From Hyphomicrobiaceae bacterium (lineage in GTDB: Bacteria; Pseudomonadota; Alphaproteobacteria; Rhizobiales; Hyphomicrobiaceae): 64,000 bases of DNA. Both the position numbers and the translations under genes were made by a program. How positions within the stretch are numbered: position 1 is the first letter of the stretch; the number at the start of each line of letters is the position of its first letter. The stretch lies in the NCBI GenBank assembly GCA_030655135.1, contig JAURWC010000079.1, positions 62,001 through 126,000 on the forward strand. Direction: 5' to 3'. Shown here one piece after another: positions 36,718 through 45,278 of the stretch. The notes below the pieces were generated by a model. The model had not been told where the DNA came from. It saw nothing but the letters and a program-made list of their open reading frames with translations, and made no database searches.

Positions 36718-38616
36718 CTATTCGGCGGCTTCGCGGCCGAACTGCAATTCAGCCAGACGGCGGTAAAGACCGCCCTTGGCCATGAGCTCCTCGTGCGTTC
36801 CGGTCTGCACGATGCGGCCGTCCTCCAGCACGAGAATGCGGTCAGCTTCCAGCACCGTTGCCAGCCGGTGCGCGATGACGAGCGTCGTGCGATTCTTCAT
36901 CACGTCGCCCAGCGCACGCTGCACGAGAGCTTCGTTCTCCGCGTCCAGCGCGCTTGTCGCTTCGTCGAGAAGCAGGATTGGCGCGTCCTTCAAGATCGCG
37001 CGCGCGATGGCGATACGCTGCCGCTGGCCGCCCGACAGCGTGATGCCACGCTCGCCCAGCACTGTGCGATAGCCCTGCGTCAATTGCCTGATGAACCCGT
37101 CGGCCTGGGCGGCAATCGCAGCGCGCTCCACGTCCTCGTCACTTGCGTCGGCGCGGCCGTAACGGATGTTGTCGGCAATCGTGCCGGCAAACAGAGCGAC
37201 GTCCTGAGGCACCACGGCTATGCGCGACCGCAGGTCATCCAGATCGCACGCAGCAACATCGACGCCATCAACACGCACCGTACCGGTTTGTGGATCGAAG
37301 AAGCGCAGGATCAGATTGAAAATCGTCGTCTTGCCGGAACCCGAAGGTCCGACGAGGGCCAACGTCTCGCCGGCCTCCGCCTTGAACGTTAGTCCGTCCA
37401 GTGCTGCGGCACCCGCCGGCACATCTTCCTGTGCTTCCCTGTAGCGGAAGCGCACGTTATCGAACTCGATCTCGCCGCGCGAGGGCCGTGGCAGCGCTAC
37501 CGGATTTACCGGCGTGCGGATCTCGGCCACGACAGCCAACAGCTCTAGCAGCCGCTCCGATGCGCCGGCAGCCTGGCTCATCTCGCCCCAGACCTCCGAC
37601 AATTCGGCCAGCGCACCCGCCGCGAATACGGCATAGAGCACGAACTGCCCCAGACGCCCGCCCGTCATCTCCCCGCCGATGACCGACGCCGACGCGTACC
37701 ACAGGATGCCGACGATGCTGGCGACCGTGAGGAAGATGGCTAGCGTCGTCAGCCCAGCGCGCGCCTTCAGCCGCATGCGCGCCGCCTCGAACGCGTCTTC
37801 CACCGCGCCACCGAACCGTTTCGAAACTTCGTTCTCGAAGCCGAAAGCCTGCATCGTGCGCACGGCCGCAAGGTTCTCTGCCGCATAGGCCGAGGCGGTG
37901 GCTAGGGTATCCTGTGCATCGCGCGACAGCCGGCGGACATACCGCCCGTACGTCATCAGCGGCAGCACGATGATGGGGATGGCCAGCAGCACCAGCAGCG
38001 ACAGATGCGGCGACGTCACGAACATCATGATCAGCGCGCCGATCAGCATGATCGTATTGCGCAGCGCTTGCGACAGGGCCGTGCCCGCCGCCGCCTTGAT
38101 CTGTGTCGTATCAGCGGTGAGACGGCTCATCACCTCGCCGGAATGCGTCTTTTCGAAGAACGCCGGGCCAAGCCGGGCAAGGTGCGCGAACACGTCGGTG
38201 CGCAAATCGGAAACGACACGTTCGCCCAGCCAGTTGACGAAATAAAACCGCGCCCCGCTCGCCAGCGCAAGCATCAGGCCGATCACGATCAGCATCTCGA
38301 AGTAATGGTTGATCAGGGCGCCGTCTTGCGAGACGAAGCCGACGTCGATCATGCGCCGCACAGCCATCGGTACGGCAAGCATCGCCAGCGCCGAGACCAC
38401 CAGCGCGATTAACGCCCCGGCGATCATCTTCCGGTGGCGCAGCAGATAGGGCTTCAGCGCCAACAGCGGCCGCAGGGACCGGCGGCTAGTCTCATTTTTG
38501 CCGTCCGCAACGTCATGGACGGGCTTTTGGGCCGGATGCTGAGCAGGTTGCAAAATCAAACTCACGAAGTAAGGTATTTCAGGGACTTGAGCGGCTTGCT
38601 GCAGGCCTCGGACCAT
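36718..38616 (-). CDS. ABC exporter, MsbA/ABCB-like half-transporter
   Basis: A protein of about 632 residues with an N-terminal six-helix membrane domain (about 65-370) and a C-terminal ATPase. The ATPase has Walker A GPSGSGKTT, VVPQDVALFAGTIADNI, the signature [15 protein letters not shown], Walker B ILLLDEATSALD and the H-loop in VIAHRLATVLEAD. This is a homodimeric lipid/drug-type exporter. The N-terminal 40 residues lack similarity and the start is uncertain: ATG 38616, GTG 38625, or a later GTG near residue 22 are all possible. It lies 160 bases upstream of the sensor kinase start on the same strand. Confidence 0.9.
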   Translation of the reverse strand: MVRGLQQAAQVPEIPYFVSLILQPAQHPAQKPVHDVADGKNETSRRSLRPLLALKPYLLRHRKMIAGALIALVVSALAMLAVPMAVRRMIDVGFVSQDGALINHYFEMLIVIGLMLALASGARFYFVNWLGERVVSDLRTDVFAHLARLGPAFFEKTHSGEVMSRLTADTTQIKAAAGTALSQALRNTIMLIGALIMMFVTSPHLSLLVLLAIPIIVLPLMTYGRYVRRLSRDAQDTLATASAYAAENLAAVRTMQAFGFENEVSKRFGGAVEDAFEAARMRLKARAGLTTLAIFLTVASIVGILWYASASVIGGEMTGGRLGQFVLYAVFAAGALAELSEVWGEMSQAAGASERLLELLAVVAEIRTPVNPVALPRPSRGEIEFDNVRFRYREAQEDVPAGAAALDGLTFKAEAGETLALVGPSGSGKTTIFNLILRFFDPQTGTVRVDGVDVAACDLDDLRSRIAVVPQDVALFAGTIADNIRYGRADASDEDVERAAIAAQADGFIRQLTQGYRTVLGERGITLSGGQRQRIAIARAILKDAPILLLDEATSALDAENEALVQRALGDVMKNRTTLVIAHRLATVLEADRILVLEDGRIVQTGTHEELMAKGGLYRRLAELQFGREAAE

Positions 38617-38699
38617 GCCCGACACGGCGGCTGCCTACAAGCCATTAGCCGTGCGCAGCATCATCGCAGGCAAGCCTGCAACCGCGGCCATCCCGGGCC

Positions 38700-38728
38700 T
38701 TGTCAATTCCCCCCGTTTTCCCTATAGA
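38700..38728 (+). promoter_or_regulatory. Probable sigma-70 promoter of rpmE
   Basis: TTGTCA (38700-38705) and TATAGA (38723-38728) are separated by exactly 17 bases, about 135 bases upstream of the rpmE start. Confidence 0.55.
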
Positions 38729-38863
38729 GGCGCCTTGCCGAATTCCACGTCGGGCCGCTCACGTGCCGGGTACGCGCCGGGCAACTTCAATTGCCTGGGT
38801 AAATGCACATCCCACCGGACTGCGCTCCCATAGACCAGAACAAAGACATCAGAGACCGCTGCC

Positions 38864-39088
38864 ATGAAAAAAGATTCCGATCTGCATCCCAACTACCATC
38901 AGATCAAGGTCGTCATGACTGATGGAACTGAGTTCGTCACCTATTCGACCTACGGGAACGAAGGCGACAGCCTGAAGCTCGACATCGACCCGACGTCCCA
39001 CCCGGCCTGGACCGGCGGCGACCAGCGCCTGCTCGATCGCGGCGGCCGCGTTGCCCGCTTCAAGAAGAAGTTCGAAGGCATCTTCTAA
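38864..39088 (+). CDS. rpmE: 50S ribosomal protein L31
   Basis: A 74-residue L31 with the conserved core [20 protein letters not shown] and a basic C-terminus ([12 protein letters not shown]). The zinc-binding cysteines of the C+ form are absent, as in alphaproteobacterial zinc-independent L31. It is part of the large ribosomal subunit. It has its own promoter candidate and strong terminator, so it is a monocistronic gene; the gene after it, rcdA, is convergent. Confidence 0.97.
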   Translation: MKKDSDLHPNYHQIKVVMTDGTEFVTYSTYGNEGDSLKLDIDPTSHPAWTGGDQRLLDRGGRVARFKKKFEGIF

Positions 39089-39129
39089 AGAGCACGACCC
39101 TGAGCGCTGGCAGCCAGCGCTGAACGATC

Positions 39130-39162
39130 AAAGGCGGATCAGCTTGGCTGATCCGCCTTTTT
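39130..39162. terminator. Intrinsic terminator after rpmE
   Basis: A perfect 14-bp stem (39130-39143 with 39147-39160) with a TTG loop and T run. It starts 41 bases after the rpmE stop and 28 bases before the end of rcdA, so it can serve both convergent genes. Confidence 0.92.
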
Positions 39163-39187
39163 AATTCTCAACAGCAGGCCGCTGAAC

Positions 39188-39730
39188 TTAGCTGGCGGCC
39201 TTCACCGCAAACGCGGCTGCCAGCGCATTCATCTGCGCGCCCACCGGATTGGGGATCAGCGCGGGAACATCCGTCACGCCAGGCTCGAGCGACATCGCCC
39301 GGTCCAACTGAACGATGCGATCGTGCAGCGCGAAGCTGTCTTCGATCAAGGCGCGCAGTCCCTTCGGAAGATCGTCGAAGCCCTTCGTGTGCTGCGGACG
39401 GCCAAGGCTCTGCAGCTTGACGCGCTGGCGCTTCTTGGCCGCCTCGTCGTCGGAAATTTCGCCTTCTTTCAACGCGCGGCGGATCAACAGCCAGGAGGCC
39501 AGATCAAGCAACCGGGTCGTTAACCGCATGCTCTCGGTCGCGTAGAGAACGGTTGTAGTGGCCGGCAATCCCTTGCTCTCGCGGCGGCCTTCACCGTCGA
39601 GATAAGCGGCCGTGCGCTCGACCAGCGTCATGCCGTATTTGAAGACTTTGTCGAAACCGTCGGAGGCCTGGAAGCGCTCACCGAACGAGACCGTGACACC
39701 CTCGTGTCCCACTGCACTCAACTCACTCAT
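39188..39730 (-). CDS. rcdA: RcdA/DUF1465 family protein
   Basis: A 180-residue all-helical DUF1465 protein. The pattern DGEGRRESKGLPATTTVLYA, TESMRLTTRLLDLASWLLIR and FDDLPKGLRALIEDS is typical of the family, which contains Caulobacter RcdA, an adaptor that helps ClpXP degrade CtrA and links proteolysis to the cell cycle. It is confined to Alphaproteobacteria. The ATG at 39730 gives the family's usual length; upstream codons lack similarity. It is convergent with rpmE. The exact functional match to RcdA is by family only. The 306 bases between its start and the DUF1192 gene hold nothing that I can name. Confidence 0.85.
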   Translation of the reverse strand: MSELSAVGHEGVTVSFGERFQASDGFDKVFKYGMTLVERTAAYLDGEGRRESKGLPATTTVLYATESMRLTTRLLDLASWLLIRRALKEGEISDDEAAKKRQRVKLQSLGRPQHTKGFDDLPKGLRALIEDSFALHDRIVQLDRAMSLEPGVTDVPALIPNPVGAQMNALAAAFAVKAAS

Positions 39731-40036
39731 GCTGCCACTCGTTACAATATTCGACACGGGACGCAACCCTTCATCAACATTACCACGGCCACCACACAAG
39801 AGGCCAGACAATCAACGCCTTGGTTCAAAACGAAACAGATTGTCCCGTCGTGCGGCGTCTACCCGAGACAATGCAAGGGCCGTGCAAAGATGAGCGAACC
39901 CCTGCTGATGCGCTGTTCCCCCTGGCACCGTCACGCAGAGCTTCCAATTGAAACAGATCAACATGAAACCCGGCGACCGGCCAATGAAAGCTCAGAATTT
40001 CGTTAGATCTTTGGTCACCATGTGGCGGTCCTCGAA

Positions 40037-40222
40037 CTAACTCTTGAAAAGTGCCGACGCCGCTGCCTCGTGCGCCTTCTTCTTTTTGAGCTCGGCCGAC
40101 ACGCGTTCGATCTCCGCCTGGAGGGCCGTGATACGCGCCTCCAGTTCGGCCACCGACAGCGTTTCCAGCGTCTCCCCGAGCGTCAGTCCCGCAGCCTTCG
40201 GCCGCACGTCGTCCCAGTCCAT
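40037..40222 (-). CDS. DUF1192 family small protein
   Basis: A 61-residue protein with the DUF1192 layout: an acidic start MDWDDVRPK, then LGETLETLSVAELEARITAL and a coiled-coil helix EIERVSAELKKKKAHEAAAS. The start at 40222 follows GGGGAGGCGG, a strong ribosome-binding site. Family members are small cytoplasmic alphaproteobacterial proteins of unknown function, often near the quinone oxidoreductase and rcdA genes as seen here. Confidence 0.88.
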   Translation of the reverse strand: MDWDDVRPKAAGLTLGETLETLSVAELEARITALQAEIERVSAELKKKKAHEAAASALFKS

Positions 40223-40362
40223 GCCCGCCTCCCCAGGTCGGTGTTTCAATTCTGTTCATCGTGCCGCGGTTGCGCGTCCGTGGCTAGTCGGGCAAGACAG
40301 CACGTCATCGCGGCAATGAAAGGGTGTTCGACTTGTCCTCCGACCCAACGATTCCCTCCACC

Positions 40363-41343
40363 ATGACGGCCGTGCTCATCAAGGGCAAAGGCGGGCCGGA
40401 GGTGCTGCAGCCCGAAAAGGTCGCCGTTCCGGAACCAGGGCCCGGCCAAGTGCTGATCAAGGTCGCAGCCGCCGGCGTCAACCGCCCGGATGTCCTGCAG
40501 CGCCAAGGCGCCTATCCCGCTCCGAAGGGGCATTCGGAAATTCCCGGCCTGGAAGTCGCCGGCGAAATCGCCAGCCTCGGCGAGGGCGTATCGACCTTCA
40601 AGCTGGGCGAGGCCGTCATGGCGCTCGTCAATGGCGGCGGCTACGCGGAATACTGCATCGCCGATGCCGGCGCGTGCCTGCAGGTGCCGTCCAATCTCAC
40701 GCTCACGGAAGCCGCGGCGATCCCAGAGACCGCCTTCACCGTCTGGCACAACGTCTTCGAGCGCGGCGGCCTGCAGAGCGGCGAGTGGTTTCTCGTGCAT
40801 GGCGGCTCCAGCGGCATCGGCGTCATGGCCATCCAGCTGGCCAAGGCGCGCGGAGCTCACGTCATCGCCACTGCGGGCTCGCAGGAGAAATGCCAGGCGG
40901 CCATCCGCCTCGGTGCCGATCGCGCCATTGACTACAAGACGGAAGACTTCGTCGAAGTCATCAAGCGCGTGACCGACGGCCGCGGCGTCGATGTCATCCT
41001 CGACATGGTCGGCGGCGACTACATCGAGCGCAACATCAAGTGCTGTGCAGACGACGCGCGCATCGTCAACATCGGCTACCAGAAAGGCTCCAAGGTCACG
41101 CTCGATCTGATGCGGGTGATGCTGAAGCGCCTAACGCTAACGGGATCGACGCTGCGCATCCGTTCAGCCGACGTGAAGGCCGCTATCGCCACGGCTGTCG
41201 CAGCAAACGTTCTGCCGCTGTTTGCCGACAGCACCGTTACCACCGTCATCGACCGCACGTTCCCGCTCGCCGATGCCGCTGGCGCCCACGCCCGCATGGA
41301 AACAAGCGAACACATCGGCAAGATCGTATTGGTCGTCGGTTAA
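40363..41343 (+). CDS. NAD(P)H-quinone oxidoreductase (zeta-crystallin type MDR)
   Basis: A 326-residue medium-chain dehydrogenase/reductase without zinc-ligand patterns. The N-terminus MTAVLIKGKGGPEVLQPEKV, GVNRPDVLQRQGAYP and the NADPH-binding HGGSSGIGVMAIQLAKARGA identify the quinone-oxidoreductase (TIGR02824 PIG3-like) group. It reduces quinones or related substrates with NADPH in the cytoplasm. The ATG at 40363 has no clear ribosome-binding site; a GTG at 40324 would add 13 residues. The palindromic repeat follows 13 bases after the stop. Confidence 0.92.
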   Translation: MTAVLIKGKGGPEVLQPEKVAVPEPGPGQVLIKVAAAGVNRPDVLQRQGAYPAPKGHSEIPGLEVAGEIASLGEGVSTFKLGEAVMALVNGGGYAEYCIADAGACLQVPSNLTLTEAAAIPETAFTVWHNVFERGGLQSGEWFLVHGGSSGIGVMAIQLAKARGAHVIATAGSQEKCQAAIRLGADRAIDYKTEDFVEVIKRVTDGRGVDVILDMVGGDYIERNIKCCADDARIVNIGYQKGSKVTLDLMRVMLKRLTLTGSTLRIRSADVKAAIATAVAANVLPLFADSTVTTVIDRTFPLADAAGAHARMETSEHIGKIVLVVG

Positions 41344-41356
41344 CGCGAGATCGATT

Positions 41357-41442
41357 GTAGGTTGGGGTCGAGCGCAGCGCGACCCAACATCCACGGCACA
41401 ACCTGCAAAAGTTGGGTCGCGCTTACGCTTGACCCAACCTAC
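41357..41442. repeat. Dispersed imperfect palindrome, copy 2
   Basis: Two 32-base arms (41357-41388 and 41411-41442) are inverted copies with several mismatches and carry the ...GACCCAACC core seen at 34171. The right arm ends inside the last codons of the HAD gene on the minus strand and supplies its stop codon. Confidence 0.7.
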
Positions 41443-42314
41443 CAGGCCAACTCCGCCATCGCTGCAACTGGCTGCACGGCGGGATCATCGAACATAGACG
41501 CGAGCGTTCCAGCATCGAGCGAGCTACCCTTTGGCATGCTGACACCGCTGGCGATGTAGACCGACGCGATGCCGGCGCGCGCCGCGCCGAGAATATCGGT
41601 TCGCACGCCATCGCCAATTGCCAGCACCTGGGCTTTCTCCATCGCGCGCCCGCGATTCGCGCCAAGCCACGCCAGCGCCATGTCGTAGATCGGCCCGTAC
41701 GGTTTGCCCGCATAAGTCACAGGCCCGCCCATGTCATCGTACGCTGCAGCTATGGCGCCCGCGCAGTAGACGAGCTTGCCGCCGCGCTCCACCGTCAAAT
41801 CCGGATTGGCGCAGATCATCGGGCAGCCGTGCGCCAGAAAACGCGTCAACATCGGCGTGTAGTCGGCAGGCGTTTCCGTCTCGTCATCGAACAGGCCGGT
41901 GCAAACCACCTGCCGCGAGGTCACCTCGTCGCCGAGGTCGACATCGAGCCCGTCGTAGATCGGCAAGTCGCGCTCAGGTCCGAGATGGAAAAGCGGCGCC
42001 TTGGGCATACGGGAGAGCAGCGCTTGCGTTGCATCACCCGACGAAATGATCTTGTCCCACGCCGAGCGCCGCACGCCGATCTTGTCCAGCTGCGCGGCCA
42101 CCGACGCGGCCGGCCTCGGCGCGTTCGACAGCAGGATCACGGTGCCGCCCTGCGCGCGAAACGCTTCGCAGGCTGCCACCGCCGCTTCGAAAGGTGCGAC
42201 GCCGTTGTGCATCACGCCCCAGATGTCGGTCAGCCAGGCGGTAACGCCCGCGGACACGGCGGCGACGCTGTCGCAAATGGGAATGGGTCTCAGAGCGCGC
42301 GGCGTGTTTTGCAT
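41439..42314 (-). CDS. HAD-superfamily class IIA hydrolase (TIGR01459-like)
   Basis: A 291-residue phosphatase of the NagD/pyridoxal-phosphatase-like HAD class. Motif I is AWLTDIWGVMHNG with the first aspartate of D-x-W-G-V; motif II is ILLSNAPRP; the lysine is in YAGKPYGPIYD; and motif IV is LAIGDGVRTDILGA. The large cap domain between about 100 and 190 fits class IIA. Substrate is unknown; nucleotides or sugar phosphates are common. The start codon ATG at 42314 is preceded by GCAAAACACG without a strong ribosome-binding site. Confidence 0.9.
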   Translation of the reverse strand: MQNTPRALRPIPICDSVAAVSAGVTAWLTDIWGVMHNGVAPFEAAVAACEAFRAQGGTVILLSNAPRPAASVAAQLDKIGVRRSAWDKIISSGDATQALLSRMPKAPLFHLGPERDLPIYDGLDVDLGDEVTSRQVVCTGLFDDETETPADYTPMLTRFLAHGCPMICANPDLTVERGGKLVYCAGAIAAAYDDMGGPVTYAGKPYGPIYDMALAWLGANRGRAMEKAQVLAIGDGVRTDILGAARAGIASVYIASGVSMPKGSSLDAGTLASMFDDPAVQPVAAMAELAW

Positions 42315-42355
42315 GCGGCGTTGCTAGACCATGTCCGCCACGGGCGGAAGCCGAA

Positions 42356-44011
42356 TCACGCCGCCGCGTTGCTCGACTTCGCACCGCTGAGCTTCACAGC
42401 CCGGCGCCCGCCGAACACCCTGCCCTGGCCCAGCTGCACGCCGACCTCGGCCAGCCGCTGAAGCTGCTGCTCGCTGTTGATGTTGTCGACCACCAGCGAC
42501 ATGCCTGCCCCCGTGATGTAGCGCACGAGTTCAGAGCCGCCCACCGGCCGGCCACCAAAGCGCAGGCCCGCGAGGAACTGGTTGCTCTCGATCCGGATGA
42601 AGGCAAACCCGTTGGCCACGAGCTGCTTCAGATCGAAATCCAGATGCGTGAGCCGGTCAATGGCAAACACCACGTGCAGATGACGCAGCTCCGCAATCGC
42701 GGCCCATTCCGACGAGGTGAAGGCCCGCATGTGCGCTTGCTGGAAGCCGATGACGAGCTGCGTGCCGATGTTGCCGCGCTCCTGCAAGGCCGCGCGGGCA
42801 TCCGACAGGAAGCTCGGGTTCGTCAGGCTTTCCGGGCTGTAGGCTGAGAAAATGCGGCCCTTCTTGCCCTTCTCCTGCAACCGCTGCGCAATGCTGACAC
42901 TGCGGCTGAGGCGTGCGCTATCGAACAGCGGCAACAGCCCCGTGCCCTGCAAACCGGCGAAGCCATCGTTCTCGACGATCCGGTCGCCGCCCTTGCCATG
43001 CACGTTGACGGAAACTTCGTAGTGGCTGGTGCGCTGGTCGACGAGGCTGAGGATCGGCTCCAACTCCACCTCAACGCGTCCGGCTACCAGCGAGTCGGCC
43101 ACGGCTGCAACGTGCTGTTGCGCCGGGCTCAGCGGCGGCGGTGCCGACCGTGCGGAACCCTGCAGCGCGCTCCCTGCCCGTGATTGCGTCAATGAAGACG
43201 GCGATGCGGGCGCTTTCATCCCGTCCATGGCCTGGCGCAACGCGCCGACCGACGCGTCGAGCGCCGCATCTGCGGGCAACCGTGGCGGGCGGCTCAGGGG
43301 ATAATTGACGTCCTCGGCAGCCTCGTCTGCGGCATTGATCTCATTGGCGAGCTTCTTCACCAGGGCCTGGATGCGCTCTACATCCGATTCGAGTGAGTTC
43401 GCCTCATCATTGGGCGGCGCTGCCCGCTGGCGCGGCGCACCCGTTGCCGACAGCTCTGCGACCGGCGCGGGTTGAAACGCACGCGGCAAACCAGGACGCA
43501 CCGTTCCCGACACAGGCCCCTGCGGTCCAGCGTGTGATCCCGAGTGGCCAGCCGAGACTGCGTGGCCGGAAGGCGCGTGGCGTGGGGGCGCAGCACCGTG
43601 CTCGCCCAGGGGCGGCAAGGAAACTTGAGCAACCTTGGCCCGTGGCCGCATGGACGGCGGGACTTCCAACTGCGACAGTGCGCGGTCGGGCATCGGCGGA
43701 GGTGTATGCGCCGCCAACCGGTCGTGGATGTCACCGAAGGCTTCGAACGCCGGCGCAGTCCGGCTTCGCCGCGCGGGCGGGCGGGCCGCCGTGCGCCGCT
43801 TCATGGCATGGATGGCAAGCAAGCCGGCGTAGATCACCGTGCTGATCGCAACGGCGACGTTGATGTCGACGCCGAACTGCAGGTTCAGAGCCGTGGCCAG
43901 GGCCAGCATGACGACGCCCATGGCTATCACCACGAACACGTCGACCGCCCGCCCGCCCGTCTTGGGCCTGGCTTCGGCATTCTGCCTCGACGGTGCTGCT
44001 GTGCGCTTCAT
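42356..44011 (-). CDS. Membrane-anchored, catalytically degenerate EAL-domain protein
   Basis: A 551-residue protein with two membrane helices (about 24-65), a long low-complexity proline/alanine region (70-280) and a C-terminal EAL fold (about 300-545). The phosphodiesterase residues are lost: EAL reads YEVSVN, the second glutamate region reads LVIGFQQA, the DDFGTG motif reads AIDRLT, and K-I-D reads RIES. It cannot cleave c-di-GMP and may instead bind it or act as a scaffold. The start at 44011 follows GGTGGC. It lies 41 bases upstream of the HAD gene on the same strand. Confidence 0.8.
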   Translation of the reverse strand: MKRTAAPSRQNAEARPKTGGRAVDVFVVIAMGVVMLALATALNLQFGVDINVAVAISTVIYAGLLAIHAMKRRTAARPPARRSRTAPAFEAFGDIHDRLAAHTPPPMPDRALSQLEVPPSMRPRAKVAQVSLPPLGEHGAAPPRHAPSGHAVSAGHSGSHAGPQGPVSGTVRPGLPRAFQPAPVAELSATGAPRQRAAPPNDEANSLESDVERIQALVKKLANEINAADEAAEDVNYPLSRPPRLPADAALDASVGALRQAMDGMKAPASPSSLTQSRAGSALQGSARSAPPPLSPAQQHVAAVADSLVAGRVEVELEPILSLVDQRTSHYEVSVNVHGKGGDRIVENDGFAGLQGTGLLPLFDSARLSRSVSIAQRLQEKGKKGRIFSAYSPESLTNPSFLSDARAALQERGNIGTQLVIGFQQAHMRAFTSSEWAAIAELRHLHVVFAIDRLTHLDFDLKQLVANGFAFIRIESNQFLAGLRFGGRPVGGSELVRYITGAGMSLVVDNINSEQQLQRLAEVGVQLGQGRVFGGRRAVKLSGAKSSNAAA

Positions 44012-44450
44012 GTTTAAGCCACCCACTCGATTCGCTTGTCTAACCAAGGATTTCGATCTGGGCGCCCAATTGCAATTGCAGCACGGCCACTTTCACCACC
44101 TTTCAACATCTGGACGGCCGAAACTCGGCAGTGGGCGGTGCGATGCTGGTGCCGCGGCCTCGTTGACAAGGGCGCGCAGCTAAATTCCCTGTGCCCTATC
44201 CACTGAAAATAAAATGACGGGGACAAGCTCACCCGTGGCGATCTCGCAACACGCTGGAATTGTTTTGTCTGTCAGCGATTCCGCGCTGAATCCCTTTTCC
44301 ACAGGTGCAAACGGGCCGCAATGGCGTCACGGGTCGGTCCTTGGCCGACCCGAATCGAGGCGTTGTTTAGTTCTCATTAGCCGAATCGCCGTGGTATCGT
44401 CAGAGCCGGGCGGGAACCTTGGTGTCTGGTGTTTGAGGAGAGCAGCCCAC
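44012..44450. other. Gene-free 439-base region between divergent genes
   Basis: No gene is supported here. One 8-bp hairpin (44330-44337 with 44345-44352, CGGGTCGG/CCGACCCG) lies about 100 bases upstream of the SDR start and might be regulatory. Promoters for both flanking genes should be in this region, but I see no convincing match. Confidence 0.6.
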
Positions 44451-45185
44451 ATGTTGATGAGCGTAATTGAGCCGGAACTCGCGTCTTCGGTTTATGGCGA
44501 ACTGGCTGGCGCACGCGTGCTCATCACAGGCCTGACCGCGTCTGGCGGCGTTGATGTCGCCCGTGCGTTTGCCGAGCACAAAGCGCGCCTGATCGTCCAG
44601 ACGCCAGACCTGTCAACCGAACTCGTCGAGTTGACGGCACACCTCTCCGAGGTTGCCTGCGAAGTCCGCCTGTTCGACGAGCCGATCGAAAATCAGGAAT
44701 CGGCGATCCGTCTGGCTCAGAAGTCGGCCACGGCATTTGGCGGCTTCGACGTCGTCATCAACTTCATCACGGCTCAGAAGGCGCCCATCTCGGGCGACTA
44801 TGACGACCTGGCCGATTACGTGTCGCAAACGCTTCTCCCCGCCACGCTGGTGACGCGCGTTGCAGCAAACCGCATGCGCCTCATGCATACCGAGGGCTCG
44901 ATCCTCAACGTCGTCAGTATGCCGCCACCCGCCGGCAGGCGCGAAGCCGGCGTCGCAACGCTGGTGCGCGCCACGCTTTCGGATCTGACGCGCCGCGAAG
45001 CCCAGGCCTGGGCCGATGCCGGCATCCGCGTCAACGCCATCGGCCCGCGCAGCGCAGACGGCATGGGCCATTGCCTGGCCTCCGAACCCGAGATCGCCGC
45101 GCTGGCGCTTTACCTAGCCAGCCGCAAGGGCCGCCAGCTATCCGGCCAGGTGTTCGACGCGGAGAACGCGTCACTTCATTGCTGA
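44451..45185 (+). CDS. Short-chain dehydrogenase/reductase family protein
   Basis: A 244-residue classical SDR-like protein starting at the ATG 10 bases after GAGGAG. It shows a divergent NAD-binding loop, ARVLITGLTASGGVDVARAF, INFITAQKAP in place of the usual NNAG motif, and EGSILNVVSMPPPAGRREAG, where the catalytic Ser is present but the usual YxxxK is not clear. It ends with RKGRQLSGQVFDAENASLHC. It may therefore be a non-catalytic or unusual SDR. A terminator follows 33 bases downstream, and the next gene is the convergent RND pump. Confidence 0.75.
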   Translation: MLMSVIEPELASSVYGELAGARVLITGLTASGGVDVARAFAEHKARLIVQTPDLSTELVELTAHLSEVACEVRLFDEPIENQESAIRLAQKSATAFGGFDVVINFITAQKAPISGDYDDLADYVSQTLLPATLVTRVAANRMRLMHTEGSILNVVSMPPPAGRREAGVATLVRATLSDLTRREAQAWADAGIRVNAIGPRSADGMGHCLASEPEIAALALYLASRKGRQLSGQVFDAENASLHC

Positions 45186-45217
45186 TCGAAATCTATTCGC
45201 TTTCGCTGTCAGCCTGG

Positions 45218-45253
45218 TGGCCGGATGTCTCGAAGCATCCGGCCATTTCTCTT
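45218..45253. terminator. Terminator between the SDR and RND pump genes
   Basis: A perfect 10-bp stem (45218-45227 with 45236-45245) is followed by TTTCTCTTT on the plus strand, 33 bases after the SDR stop. Confidence 0.75.
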
Positions 45254-45278
45254 TCTGAGAGACGCATTGCAATCAGTC

